A stretch of 64,000 bases of DNA from an uncultured Piscinibacter sp. (GTDB lineage Bacteria; Pseudomonadota; Gammaproteobacteria; Burkholderiales; Burkholderiaceae_C): contig NZ_CALFYO010000002.1 of the NCBI RefSeq assembly GCF_937952055.1, forward strand, positions 62,001 to 126,000, given 5' to 3'. Numbering within the stretch: the first letter of the stretch is position 1; the number at the start of each line of letters is the position of its first letter. Position numbers and translations under genes: made by a program. The notes beneath the pieces are model-generated. The model did no database searches and was not told the origin of the DNA. It saw nothing but the letters and a program-made list of their open reading frames with translations. Positions 41,114-50,824 of this stretch are shown one piece after another.

Positions 41114-41978
41114 CCTCACACAGCTTTCGGCCTATGTCGCCGTCGTCGAGACGGGAACGTTCCAGGCCGCCGCCGAGCGGCTCGGCGTCTCCCAACCGAC
41201 TGTCTCGCAGAGCCTGCGCAGTCTGGAGGCGCATTTCGGCGTAGCCCTCATCAGCCGCAACAGGGTCCGGTGCGAGCCCACCGCCGCCGGCAACAGACTC
41301 CTGCGGCACGCCAGGGCCATCACTCGCCTGGCCGCGGTCGCCGAAGAGTCCATGCTCAGGCCCCGGGTCTCCATCGGTGCGAGCGGGAACGTCGGGACCT
41401 ACCTGCTGCCGCCGTTCCTCAGGCGCTTCCTCGACGCTGGCCACGGCACTAACAGCTTCGATGTGACCATCGCCAGCAATCCCGAGCTGGCCCGCTCCCT
41501 CGAATCCGGCGAGGTCGACGTGGCCGTGATGGAGTGGTGGGACGGGCGTCCCGGATTCAGCGCCCGTACCTGGCGGCGGGAGGAACTGGTGGTGATCACC
41601 GCGCCGGACCATCCATGGGCCGGCAGATCGGCCGTCACCCGCAAGCAGCTCTTGGCCACGCCAATGATCGGCGGAGAGGCCGGGACCGGCACCGGGCGAC
41701 TGCTGCGCCGCCTATTCGGCGCATCCGAGAAGGAACTGCAGGTCTCGTACACGATGGCTAGCACCGAGGGCGTGAAGTCCGCGGTGAGGGCGGGACTGGG
41801 CATCTCCGTCGTCTTCGCCGCGGCGGTGGCGGACGAGGTTGCCGCCGGCACCCTGCATGCGCTGCGTGTGTCCGATGTCCCGATCACCAAGGACCTGCAG
41901 ATCGTCATGCCGGCGGACTCGCCTGCGACGAGCCCCGCCACCAGATTCGCCGATCTGCTGACAACGCAAGCCGCCTAG
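41106..41978 (+). CDS. ptxE: LysR regulator of the phosphite cassette (PtxE-like)
   Basis: 290 aa. HTH in residues 1-60 (AAERLGVSQPTVSQSLRSLE), then an effector domain with VSIGASGNVGTYLLPPFLRR and a final TRFADLL. Its start lies inside the last codons of ptxD (ATGCTTAG), so expression is coupled. In known phosphite operons PtxE is a LysR activator placed after ptxD; position and type agree here, though sequence identity cannot be computed. Its target is probably the AT-rich dyad before ptxD. Confidence 0.75.
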   Translation: MLSLTQLSAYVAVVETGTFQAAAERLGVSQPTVSQSLRSLEAHFGVALISRNRVRCEPTAAGNRLLRHARAITRLAAVAEESMLRPRVSIGASGNVGTYLLPPFLRRFLDAGHGTNSFDVTIASNPELARSLESGEVDVAVMEWWDGRPGFSARTWRREELVVITAPDHPWAGRSAVTRKQLLATPMIGGEAGTGTGRLLRRLFGASEKELQVSYTMASTEGVKSAVRAGLGISVVFAAAVADEVAAGTLHALRVSDVPITKDLQIVMPADSPATSPATRFADLLTTQAA

Positions 41979-42045
41979 CGGCGCCGACGCCTCCCGAGCC
42001 GCTGCAGCCGTCGGCGCGGCGGCACACCCACCGAAGGATCGAGTC

Positions 42046-43392
42046 ATGTCCCATGTCATGTCGGACAGGAGTGTTCACGCCCGTCCCCCGTCCCGCTATC
42101 CCGAGCTCGAGCGGGCCGGAATGCCTCCCGCGCAGCAGGAGGCATTCGCGCGGTTCCGCCTCTGGCGGATCCTCATTCCAGTGGCCGTCTGGTACAGCTT
42201 CTACTACCTCGGCCGGCTGAACTGGGGCATCTGCCTTCCCTGGATCACCCAGGAACTGAAGATCACGCCGCTTCAGATTGGCATGGTCGAAGCAGTGCTG
42301 TTCTGGACCTACGCCGTCTCGACCTTCGGTGCGGGCCGGGCGAGCGATGTTGTGGGATCGCGGCGGCTTCAGCTGTCCGGGGGCATCGGAACAACGCTGT
42401 TCAACATCTGCATGGGCGTGCAGAGCGCCTTCACCGGCTTCGTCGGGTTCATGGGACTCAACGGACTGGCCCAGGGCCTGGCCTCGGCGCCGACGACGCG
42501 CCTTATCGCGCAGTGGTTTCCCCGCGCGAGGCGGGGTTTCGCCAACGGCGTGTTCGTGACCTCGTTCAGTTCCTCGACCGTCATCGCCTGGCTGGTCGTC
42601 GGCTACACGGCGGCCCACTTCGGATGGCGCGAAGCCTTCATCTGGCCGCTCCTCGTGTTCGTCCTGCCCTCCACGCTGCTCCTGTACGCCCTGGTCCGCG
42701 ATACGCCGCAGCAGGCGGGCTTCCCCGCCTACGTCGAGGAGAAGGACGACAGCGATTCCGCACAGGCCGAGGCGCTCAGCGCTGAAGAGGTCAAGGGTGT
42801 CCGCGCCTGGCTGACGCTCCTGCGGAACTGGCGATTCGTCCTGGCCTGCCTCGCCTCATTCACCGTGTACATCGCCCGGTTCGGACTGCTCACCTGGGTG
42901 CCGCTGTTCTTCGCCGAGACCGCGGGCATCAAGATCAAGGACATCCCGATCATGACGGTCGCCCTGCCCGTCGGGATGCTGCTCGGTCCGCTGGTGGCGG
43001 GCTGGATCTCGGACAAGGTGTTCCATGCGAAGCGCTACCCGATGATCCTGACCTACATCGCGGGCGCGGTCACCGTCCTCGGCGTCATCGCCGCAGTGCC
43101 GCTCAAGGTGATGGGATTGGGCTGGGCGATGGTCCTGCTCTTCCTCGCCGGGTTCTTCGTCCTGGGCGTGCTTGGCACCATGTGGACGCTCGCCATCGAC
43201 TTCGGCGGCCGCACGCTGCCGGGAACCGCGGTCGGCACCCTGAACTTCTTCAACTACCTCGGGGCGGGCTTCCAGGGCATTCTGATCGGTGGCATCCTGA
43301 ACTACAGCGACCGCAACTGGTCGCTCGTGTTCACCACTGTCGCCGGACTGCTCATCGTCGGCGCGGTGCTGTCGGCCCTCGTGCGCAAGTGA
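42046..43392 (+). CDS. OPA-type MFS antiporter, likely phosphite importer
   Basis: 448 aa with about twelve transmembrane helices. YYLGRLNWGICLPWITQ, GRASDVVGSRR (MFS motif A) and the large central loop fit the organophosphate:phosphate antiporter (GlpT/UhpT/PgtP) group. OPA proteins exchange a phosphorylated substrate for phosphate. Next to PtxD the simplest reading is phosphite uptake in exchange for the phosphate produced, as proposed for PtdC of Desulfotignum. The usual PtxABC ABC transporter is absent. It lies 67 bases after the LysR gene in the same direction and forms the third gene of the cassette. Confidence 0.8.
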   Translation: MSHVMSDRSVHARPPSRYPELERAGMPPAQQEAFARFRLWRILIPVAVWYSFYYLGRLNWGICLPWITQELKITPLQIGMVEAVLFWTYAVSTFGAGRASDVVGSRRLQLSGGIGTTLFNICMGVQSAFTGFVGFMGLNGLAQGLASAPTTRLIAQWFPRARRGFANGVFVTSFSSSTVIAWLVVGYTAAHFGWREAFIWPLLVFVLPSTLLLYALVRDTPQQAGFPAYVEEKDDSDSAQAEALSAEEVKGVRAWLTLLRNWRFVLACLASFTVYIARFGLLTWVPLFFAETAGIKIKDIPIMTVALPVGMLLGPLVAGWISDKVFHAKRYPMILTYIAGAVTVLGVIAAVPLKVMGLGWAMVLLFLAGFFVLGVLGTMWTLAIDFGGRTLPGTAVGTLNFFNYLGAGFQGILIGGILNYSDRNWSLVFTTVAGLLIVGAVLSALVRK

Positions 43393-43780
43393 ACATCGCC
43401 GGCGCGCCGAGCGCCCCGAGCCTTCGACGTCAGCCGTCGGTCGCAGCGACATTTGCCGTGCGGTGGCGACGGGCGTCGAGAAGTGTGCACGGAGTCATCT
43501 TGCCCAGGCTTAGTCCGCATGGCGGCCTGCCCCGCGGTGCAGGGCCCGGCCGCCATGCGGCCCGGTGCCCAGGGTCAAGATGCGCCACCGAGGGCTCGTG
43601 AAGAACACGGCTCGGATCGTCACGCGGGTCGCGCTGGGCAAGCTGTGGACGGCGCGGCGGCAAATGATCGGAGCGGCGGGATGAGTACGCCAGCAGTGGT
43701 CGCATCGGCGGCTCCGCACCGGCTGAGCGCCTCGCGAAGCCACGCAAGCAACACTGTCTGAACCGCCCTAAAGTAGCGGC
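43393..43780 (+). other. Intergenic region with a long inverted repeat
   Basis: No gene is seen. CCGCATGGCGGCC (43515-43527) and GGCCGCCATGCGG (43548-43560) form a perfect 13-pair stem around a 20-base spacer, probably the terminator of the phosphite cassette, though no T-run follows. Confidence 0.5.
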
Positions 43781-44014
43781 ATGGGTGCAGACGAGCTTCA
43801 GTACGTGTCCGCTCTTGCCGCTCTCGTGCAACGCGTCGTCGACGAAAGCGGCGACCCTGCAGGGTTCGATGCACTCGCGTGGACTCGGCAGTGGATCAAT
43901 GAGCCGGTTCCGGCGCTTGGCGGTGCGTGCCCAGCCGAGCTTATGGGAACTGCAGAAGGCAGGGCGGTCGTCGAGACGTTGGTCATGCGAATGCAGTCGG
44001 GCTCCTACAGCTGA
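43781..44014 (+). CDS. MbcA/ParS/Xre-type antitoxin, orphan
   Basis: 77 aa: LQYVSALAALVQRVVDESGD then WTRQWINEPVPALGGACPAE and MGTAEGRAVVETLVMRM. The end, with W..EP.PALGG..P.EL, is the DUF2384 signature of antitoxins paired with RES-domain toxins. No RES toxin follows; truncated genes lie downstream. It may be a remnant of a broken module. Confidence 0.65.
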   Translation: MGADELQYVSALAALVQRVVDESGDPAGFDALAWTRQWINEPVPALGGACPAELMGTAEGRAVVETLVMRMQSGSYS

Positions 44015-44088
44015 GTGCTCCGACGCTGGCGTGCCTTTGTCAGCCGCGTGCACCGGTCTTCGGCGACTTGAGCAGCCTGCACGGGCTC

Positions 44089-44275
44089 TCACTCGTCCAT
44101 CAACCTCGCTGCGAACGAGTTCAGACCCTGCTGCCTGAAGTACCCCACCAGCGATGCTGTGGTTCGGTGTCCTGTCAAAGCCATGGTCTCACCGAGTGGT
44201 ACGCCTTGCCGCCCCGCTTCGGTGACGAAAAAGGAGCGCAACGAGTGTGCAGAGAACTCCGAACTGATGACAGCA
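44089..44275 (-). pseudogene. C-terminal fragment of a tyrosine recombinase
   Basis: FSAHSLRSFFVTEAGRQGVP then LGETMALTGHRTTASLVGYF encode box II (HSLR), the GH and the tyrosine in VGYFRQQ. Only the last 60 residues remain, joined to the broken MBL gene in a different frame, evidence of past insertion or deletion. Confidence 0.6.
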
Positions 44276-45003
44276 CCTTCTCGAACGAGTCGAGCCGTAT
44301 CTGCCCGGTGGTGATCCCATGGTCCGCCACCAAGCTTGGATTCGGGGCAAAGGTGACATTCAGGCCTGCGTCTCTGATGGCTTGGCGGTCCATCGCGCCG
44401 AAGTAGCCCGCGTTGCCAGGGATGACGAGATCGCGCTCGCAGAAGCACTCTTCACCACCGAGGTACAGAGGAAGCCGCGGCCGCAGGCGCTCCCTGAAGG
44501 CCGCCAGGAACCCAGCCATTCCACCGAAGTGGTCGACGTGGCCATGGCTGAGAGCCATTGCGTCCAGTCGGCTTGGGTCGATTCGAAGCACCGACAAGTT
44601 GTTCAGCAGCGTGCCAGGCGTGTACCCGAAGTCCAGAAGCACCCGTCGGGTTTCCGGTCCTCGAGCTGACTCCGCATGCAATGAGAGCCCCCACTCGTTC
44701 TGGAGCGTCCTAAGTGGTTCGTCCCGCTTGGGCGAGACCATGAAACCGGTCCTGCCAACGGTGAGGGAACCACGGGTCCAGCGGACGCTCGAACGCGTGG
44801 TGGTACGAGTCGGTGACCACCGTGATGGTCAGCCGCTCGACGCGGGGTGCCGTCTCCGATGGTGAGAGAGGGGTTGCCAGTGTTGCCCTTCCGCCGAGCA
44901 GACCTCCGGCCGCGAGTGCAGCCAGCGATCGACTGCCCCTGATGAGCAAGTCCCTGCGGCCACTTTCGCCGAGGTACGGTGAGGGATCGTCCTCAGAAGT
45001 CAT
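44276..45003 (-). pseudogene. Frameshifted and truncated MBL-fold hydrolase
   Basis: The 5' part (from 45003) has a Tat-type signal (GRRDLLIRGSRSLAALAAGG) and RVERLTITVVTDSYHHAF. After a frameshift near 44712-44718, the rest continues with LRTLQNEWGLSLHAES, the HxHxDH metal site (LSHGHVDHFGGMAGF) and QIRLDSFEKVL, then runs into the integrase fragment. The frameshift and missing C-terminus make it non-functional. Confidence 0.65.
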
Positions 45004-45072
45004 GTTGCCTCCGGGCCTGCAGGTGGTTGGCTTCCGTCCGGGTTGCCATTGCGTTGCGGGGGCCGTCCACGG

Positions 45073-45822
<750 letters not shown>

Positions 45823-46028
45823 CAGAACACACGAATCAGGCTCGAGGTCATACAAAGACTCCTTGATGGTTGACAGCAATCTTGTGGAAGCCACCGCAAG
45901 GGGTGGCTGTTGCACTATCGGCCCCGCCCTGACGGCGATTCAGTCAAACATCAAGCTCTGAATTTGCGTGTTCTCGAAAGCCAAACAGCCTGTTCGCCGC
46001 GCTCAAACAGCGACCCGCTGGCTGCGGC

Positions 46029-46208
46029 TTAGAAGCCGAGTGCTTCGCCAATCACGTCACGCACGATGTTCAGAACGAACATCTGGTTGAAGCCGTGCCA
46101 GCGCCCGTACTTCTCTCGCATCGGGTAGTACACGGCATCGAAGTAGCTGCCAACTTGGTTGTCTCGCACGCCCACGGATCCGGCTCCACGGATCTCCGTT
46201 CCTTCAGC
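46029..46208 (-). pseudogene. Unidentified gene fragment
   Basis: Encodes about 60 residues, DNQVGSYFDAVYYPMREKYG then RWHGFNQMFVLNIVRDVIGE, ending ALGF. The residues look like a real protein end, but there is no start and the upstream sequence is shadow-like. Its parent family is not recognised. Confidence 0.35.
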
Positions 46209-46213
46209 CCGCG

Positions 46214-46897
46214 TCAAGCAGTCATCGGTTGCAGCGCAGACGCCTGGGCGCGACGCAGCTTGGCGATCGAGAAGAGATGGAACCAGAGCCACAGCGGCGC
46301 AGGAAGGAACACCGCGTACATCATGGGGTGGTGAGGCCCGATTTGAGGCAGCAGCACCAGCGCCAAGGTCGAGGCGACGACGAGGATGTCGGCCAGGCCG
46401 AAGAGGTTGGCGAACCACGCACGGCGCGCGCCGTCAGCGCCTGCGGCCACCGCGTAGGCACCGATGAGGCCGAAGAACCCGGCACTGATGTGCGTGATGC
46501 CGTCGATGATGCCGAACGCCTGGGGAAGGTCGCCCGTCGATGCCTGGACCAGGAAGCCAGCTCCGAAAAACACGCGCACGCCTTGCAGCAGGAGGAGCTG
46601 GTCGTTGCCCAACCCATTGACGAGTGCGCGGACAGGTTTGATCGCCAGGAGCAAGAGCCCAACAAGACCGACCCCGGCGAAGATGACCATGAGGAACGCC
46701 AAGCCCGAGATGTCTTGTGGGAAGAGGCTTCGTGTCGACAGCCCCAGGTGGAGGATCGTCAGCCAGGCGGCGAATGCCGCGAGCAACGCTGGAAGCATTC
46801 GTCCGAGCGAGGTTCGCAGCGACACGACCCATAGCGAGAAAACGATCATCAGTGTGTCGAGGCCGATCATGGTCAGGACCGAAGCGGTAATGGACAT
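46214..46897 (-). CDS. Membrane protein divergent from an AraC regulator
   Basis: 227 aa with about six or seven transmembrane helices (ITASVLTMIGLDTLMIVFSL, MLPALLAAFAAWLTILHLGL, LAFLMVIFAGVGLVGLLLLA and others). No family recognised. It faces the AraC-type gene across 58 bases, a standard arrangement for a regulator and its target. The last transmembrane segment and short tail are complete. Confidence 0.65.
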   Translation of the reverse strand: MSITASVLTMIGLDTLMIVFSLWVVSLRTSLGRMLPALLAAFAAWLTILHLGLSTRSLFPQDISGLAFLMVIFAGVGLVGLLLLAIKPVRALVNGLGNDQLLLLQGVRVFFGAGFLVQASTGDLPQAFGIIDGITHISAGFFGLIGAYAVAAGADGARRAWFANLFGLADILVVASTLALVLLPQIGPHHPMMYAVFLPAPLWLWFHLFSIAKLRRAQASALQPMTA

Positions 46898-46955
46898 GGT
46901 GCGAAGCGGTGGTTAAGATGGATTCGCAGGTTATGCACCGCAACCAGTTGTCTCA

Positions 46956-47984
46956 ATGACTGAATCAACCGTTTCGTTTGCCAAAGCTACTGCGAGCGCT
47001 GCAGTAAGTGGCGCATTTGACGATGCCCTCAGGGCGTTGAGCATCGCCGGCAGCTTGCTGTTGAGAGAGCGGTACGTCGCGCCTTGGGCGGTCACCGTCC
47101 CCTCGTCCACGGAGCTGTGCAAGGTCCTGGGGCTGCCGCCCCGTACGCGCGCTGTTGCCTTCCACATGGTCGAGTACGGTCGCTGCGACGTGACCACTGG
47201 GGGCGAAGAGCGCGTCTCGCTGTCGGCTGGCGAAATGGCCATCTGCTTCGGTGGCGAGGCTCACCAGATCGGCATCGGCGAGCGATCCATGCCCATGCGG
47301 ATCGCCGATCTGCTGTGGGGTGCAACGAACACCCGCCAACCCGAGGCCACGGGCCGCTCGGCAGACGCGGCGCTGACTTGCGGGGTGTTCTTGCTTCACA
47401 ACGCCCAGTTCAACCCACTCATCGAAGCATTGCCCTCGGTGGTGATGACCTCGCTGACACGCTCGGGGGAACTGCACAACTTCTCCGGTGTTGCACGACT
47501 GCTGCACCACGAACTGGACCGGCCAACCGGCGGGAGCGCTTACGTGATCGAGCGACTGTTGGAGGTCTTGTGTGCCGAGGCGCTTCGCGCCCACACGGAG
47601 TCCTCGCAGGGCGGCGAGCATGGTTGGTTCCGCGGCATCCGAGACCCGGTTGTTGGCCGGGTTCTGGCGGGCATACATGCCAGGCCCGGTGAGAGCTGGA
47701 CTGTCGACCGCATGGCTGCTGAGGTCGCTATCTCGCCATCCCGATTTGCCGCTCGGTTCAGCGAGTCGGTGGGAACCAGTCCCATGGGCTACCTGGCCCG
47801 CTGGCGGATGAACATCGCTTGTCGCCGCCTAAGTTCAACTCAGGATCCTGTGGAGAGGATCGCCCAGGAAGTGGGCTACGAAAGCCCTGCCGCGTTCAAC
47901 AGGGCATTCAAGAAGCACCTTGGTCTTCCACCGGCGACCTGGCGACAACATGCCACACGACAGAAGGTGACTCAGCCCGGATGA
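46956..47984 (+). CDS. AraC-family transcriptional regulator with cupin sensor
   Basis: 342 aa. The N-terminal cupin-type sensor (AVAFHMVEYGRCDVTTGGEE then VSLSAGEMAICFGGEAHQIG) is followed by two AraC HTHs (MAAEVAISPSRFAARFSESV and VERIAQEVGYESPAAFNRAF). It probably controls the divergent membrane-protein gene. Signal unknown. Confidence 0.8.
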   Translation: MTESTVSFAKATASAAVSGAFDDALRALSIAGSLLLRERYVAPWAVTVPSSTELCKVLGLPPRTRAVAFHMVEYGRCDVTTGGEERVSLSAGEMAICFGGEAHQIGIGERSMPMRIADLLWGATNTRQPEATGRSADAALTCGVFLLHNAQFNPLIEALPSVVMTSLTRSGELHNFSGVARLLHHELDRPTGGSAYVIERLLEVLCAEALRAHTESSQGGEHGWFRGIRDPVVGRVLAGIHARPGESWTVDRMAAEVAISPSRFAARFSESVGTSPMGYLARWRMNIACRRLSSTQDPVERIAQEVGYESPAAFNRAFKKHLGLPPATWRQHATRQKVTQPG

Positions 47985-48230
47985 ATACTAGCCGCGAGTC
48001 ATTTGACGCCGCCGCTTTGGCTGTAGGCCTGCCGAAAGCGTGCGTTCGCTGAACTCCGCTTTTGGCCGAGTCGACCCGACCCCAGAAGAGCAGACGCGAT
48101 GCCCGAAAGCAGCCTTCCAAGGCCTCGCCGGCGGCCGAACTGGGAGACCGAGGTGACCGGCCGCTGATGGCCGTCCAGCGCCGATCGATGGGACCAAGCG
48201 AAAGGCAGCTTCGCTGCGACTACGCGACGT

Positions 48231-50741
48231 TCACAGGGCACACAGTCTAGCGATCGCCTCCGAACCCTGCGGGGCCATGCTTTCCAGGTCGATGATTCGA
48301 TCGGCCATTCCGGTCAGCTCCGGGGTCTGGCTCACGAAGAACTCGCACGCGTAGCCGCCGAGGCGCAGCACCTCGCGTTTCATGGCCATGAACATGCGCT
48401 TGTGCTCCGGGTCTAGCGGCCCGTCCGCCTCGTCGCTGAACAGCGTGCCGATCCGGCGCCCGGTGTTGCCAGACAAGTAGAGCGCGATCGCCCGCGTTAG
48501 GCACTCGTTGATCCATACCCGCTCGCCACCGCTGACCAGCTTCAAGCTCTTCGACTCGTCTCGCGACCCGTCGTGCACGATGATGTCGAAGTCCTCGCGA
48601 AGCTCGCCCTTCCCGTTGGTCGACTGCGTGATCACCTGCAGCGTGAATCGCGGCCCGTAGCAGGCCAACAGCAGTTCGTTCGCCAGCGCGGAGAACGTCG
48701 GCCCCGCATCGTCGATGTCCAGCGCGATCACTCCCTCGTTGCTGAGGCACTTGGCGAGCAGCGACCAGGTGGCCAGCTCATCCTCGACACGCTTGGCGGC
48801 ACGGATCGCCGCCCCTTCCTTGGCCGCGATGTCAGTCAGTTGTTCGCCCAGCGCCTTCGCGCGCTCGTCACGCTGCCGGGCGCGAGACTCGGCGGCCTCC
48901 GCTGCTGCCGCGGCCTGCGTCGCAGCCTCGACCTCCTGCCTCGCTGTGTTCAGCCCTGCAGCATCCAGCGGCGGGGGAAGCAGAGCGACCTGTTCGGCGG
49001 TGCGGGTCAGTGCCTCGTCGCGCACCACGGCAATGCGGCTGAGCTCGTTCTGGACTCGCGTCCGAGCTGCAGCCATGTCGGCACGTTCGGCACGCTCGTC
49101 CTCCGTCTCAGACGCGGCCTGCTCAGGCAGCGTGGCCAGTTCCGCAGTGTGTCCATCGATCGTCTGTGCCGCACGGGTCACCTCGTCCCGGCGCGCGCAC
49201 AGCAGCTCGATGTCGCGCAGGCGCTGTTCGGCGGTCTCGAGCATCTGCTCGGCCTGGTTGCGCAGTTGCGCTTCAGCGGGCAGCGCGCGCACCGCCGTCT
49301 CGGTGTCGGCGATCTCCTGCAGGGCTACCCGCTTCTTCTCGGCCAGACCAGTGAGCGCCGCGTCCGCCGATGGCAACAGCGCCTTCGCCTCGCGCGCGTC
49401 ACCGAGCAACTGGCACTGCCCCTGGATGTCCATGCCTGCACACGGCACATGAGAGGTCAGGCCGAAGCGCCGCTGCAGGTCCGCTTGCCGCAACGCGATC
49501 TGCCCGGCCTCGCGGTCGATCGACTCGACCTCGCGTCGCCGCGCCACAAGATTCGCCTTGGCCTGCTCCAGCACCTCGACGCGTGCCTGCCGCCGGCCCA
49601 CGATGGCCTGGCACCGGGCCACGACACGCCGCGCAAAGTCCCGGCGCGCTGCCGCGCGCTCGACGCTCTCGCGCAGTTGGGCCACCGTAGTCAGCACCGC
49701 GATGTCTTTCACCAATTGCGCCCGCCGCCGACCGTGCGCCTGGCACCGCTCGACGATCCGCTGCTGGAGGCTCGCTTCGCGCTGCTGCAAGCGCGGCAAC
49801 TCCTGGGACAGCCGCTGGGCCGCCGCATCGTGCTCCTCCTTCGCCCGCCGGGATTCGTCGGCGAGCGCCCGGCGGCGAGCCTCAGTCTCGGCGGCGCCAG
49901 TGTGCTCGGCGGTGACCGTGGCCAGCTTCTGGCGCGCAGCGTCCAACCTCGCGGCTGTCGCAGTTCGTTCGGCCGTTGCCGCAAGCAACGCCTGTGACGC
50001 ACCGTCGAGCTCTGCCAGACTGCGCCGCGCGCCTGCTGCATCGTCCTGCGCTCGCGCCAGACCCTGCCGGACCACAGCCAGGCCGGCCTTGAGCTGCTTG
50101 ACAACGTCCGCCGCGAGCGCCCCTTGCTGCCGTACCTGCTCCAGCCCCAGCAGATCGGCCAGCAGCGTCTTGATTTCCGCGTTCTTGAACGCCGACAGCG
50201 GCCGCTTCCCTTGGGCAGAGAAGACCGACGTGAAGAAGGTGTCGGCCGGGCACAGGATCTCTGCGACGGCCTTCTCGTACGTCTCGACCTTGCCGTCCGA
50301 CACGGTGCCGTCGCGGAGCAGCACCGGCGCCCAGCCGGGCCCGCCGTGCTCGAACAGGAAGGCCTCTGTCTTCTTCTTACCGTTTACCCGCAGCACCAGC
50401 TGGCTCTTGTAGCGCTTGCCGCCGTGCCGCCAGACCAGTTCCTTGGTGCTCTCGGGAAGGAAGACATGGTCGTAGTAGGAGAACGCGCCCAGGCCATCTG
50501 CACCGGCCCGCGACGGCATCACGAGATAGGGGTGCAGGTTGTCCATCACCGTGGTCTTCCCGCGCCCGTTGCTGCCCGCAATGGCCACCAGTTGCGCGTC
50601 ACCGACCAGCGCCTCGAGATCGAGCGTGATCGTGTTCCGACCGAGACCGCTGCGGATCCCCTTGAAACCAGTGAGCGTCAGCGACAGCGGTTGGTAGCCG
50701 TCGCGGAACACCGCGTCCGCTTGCTTCGCTTGATCGTCCAT
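48231..50741 (-). CDS. SbcC/Rad50-like coiled-coil ATPase
   Basis: 836 aa. Walker A GSNGRGKTT (about 54-62), a long coiled coil (roughly 200-600), the ABC signature LVSGGERVW and Walker B DEADGPLD near the end place it in the SbcC/Rad50 family, which with SbcD opens and trims DNA ends. The hook carries C-x8-C (CAGMDIQGQC) instead of the usual CxxC, so zinc pairing may differ. AAGGAG lies eight bases before the start at 50741. The SbcD-like gene is directly upstream, and element DNA repair or defence against foreign DNA is likely. Confidence 0.8.
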   Translation of the reverse strand: MDDQAKQADAVFRDGYQPLSLTLTGFKGIRSGLGRNTITLDLEALVGDAQLVAIAGSNGRGKTTVMDNLHPYLVMPSRAGADGLGAFSYYDHVFLPESTKELVWRHGGKRYKSQLVLRVNGKKKTEAFLFEHGGPGWAPVLLRDGTVSDGKVETYEKAVAEILCPADTFFTSVFSAQGKRPLSAFKNAEIKTLLADLLGLEQVRQQGALAADVVKQLKAGLAVVRQGLARAQDDAAGARRSLAELDGASQALLAATAERTATAARLDAARQKLATVTAEHTGAAETEARRRALADESRRAKEEHDAAAQRLSQELPRLQQREASLQQRIVERCQAHGRRRAQLVKDIAVLTTVAQLRESVERAAARRDFARRVVARCQAIVGRRQARVEVLEQAKANLVARRREVESIDREAGQIALRQADLQRRFGLTSHVPCAGMDIQGQCQLLGDAREAKALLPSADAALTGLAEKKRVALQEIADTETAVRALPAEAQLRNQAEQMLETAEQRLRDIELLCARRDEVTRAAQTIDGHTAELATLPEQAASETEDERAERADMAAARTRVQNELSRIAVVRDEALTRTAEQVALLPPPLDAAGLNTARQEVEAATQAAAAAEAAESRARQRDERAKALGEQLTDIAAKEGAAIRAAKRVEDELATWSLLAKCLSNEGVIALDIDDAGPTFSALANELLLACYGPRFTLQVITQSTNGKGELREDFDIIVHDGSRDESKSLKLVSGGERVWINECLTRAIALYLSGNTGRRIGTLFSDEADGPLDPEHKRMFMAMKREVLRLGGYACEFFVSQTPELTGMADRIIDLESMAPQGSEAIARLCAL

Positions 50742-50783
50742 CTTCTTGCTCCTTGCACGGCCGCCCATCGACCCGCTTCGAAC

Positions 50784-50812
50784 GAGTCTCCGGCCGTTGC
50801 CGCTTCCTTCAA
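50784..50812 (-). promoter_or_regulatory. TTGAAG-type promoter of the SbcC-like gene
   Basis: Minus-strand TTGAAG (50812-50807), 17-base spacer, AGACTC (50789-50784), about 43 bases before the start. It lies just after the SbcD-like stop. Confidence 0.45.
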
Positions 50813-50824
50813 GACCTGTCCGCT

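Noticed and set aside
43430..44092. Minus-strand open frame of about 220 codons over the antitoxin gene
   Set aside because: Composition is shadow-like and the plus strand carries the DUF2384 motif.
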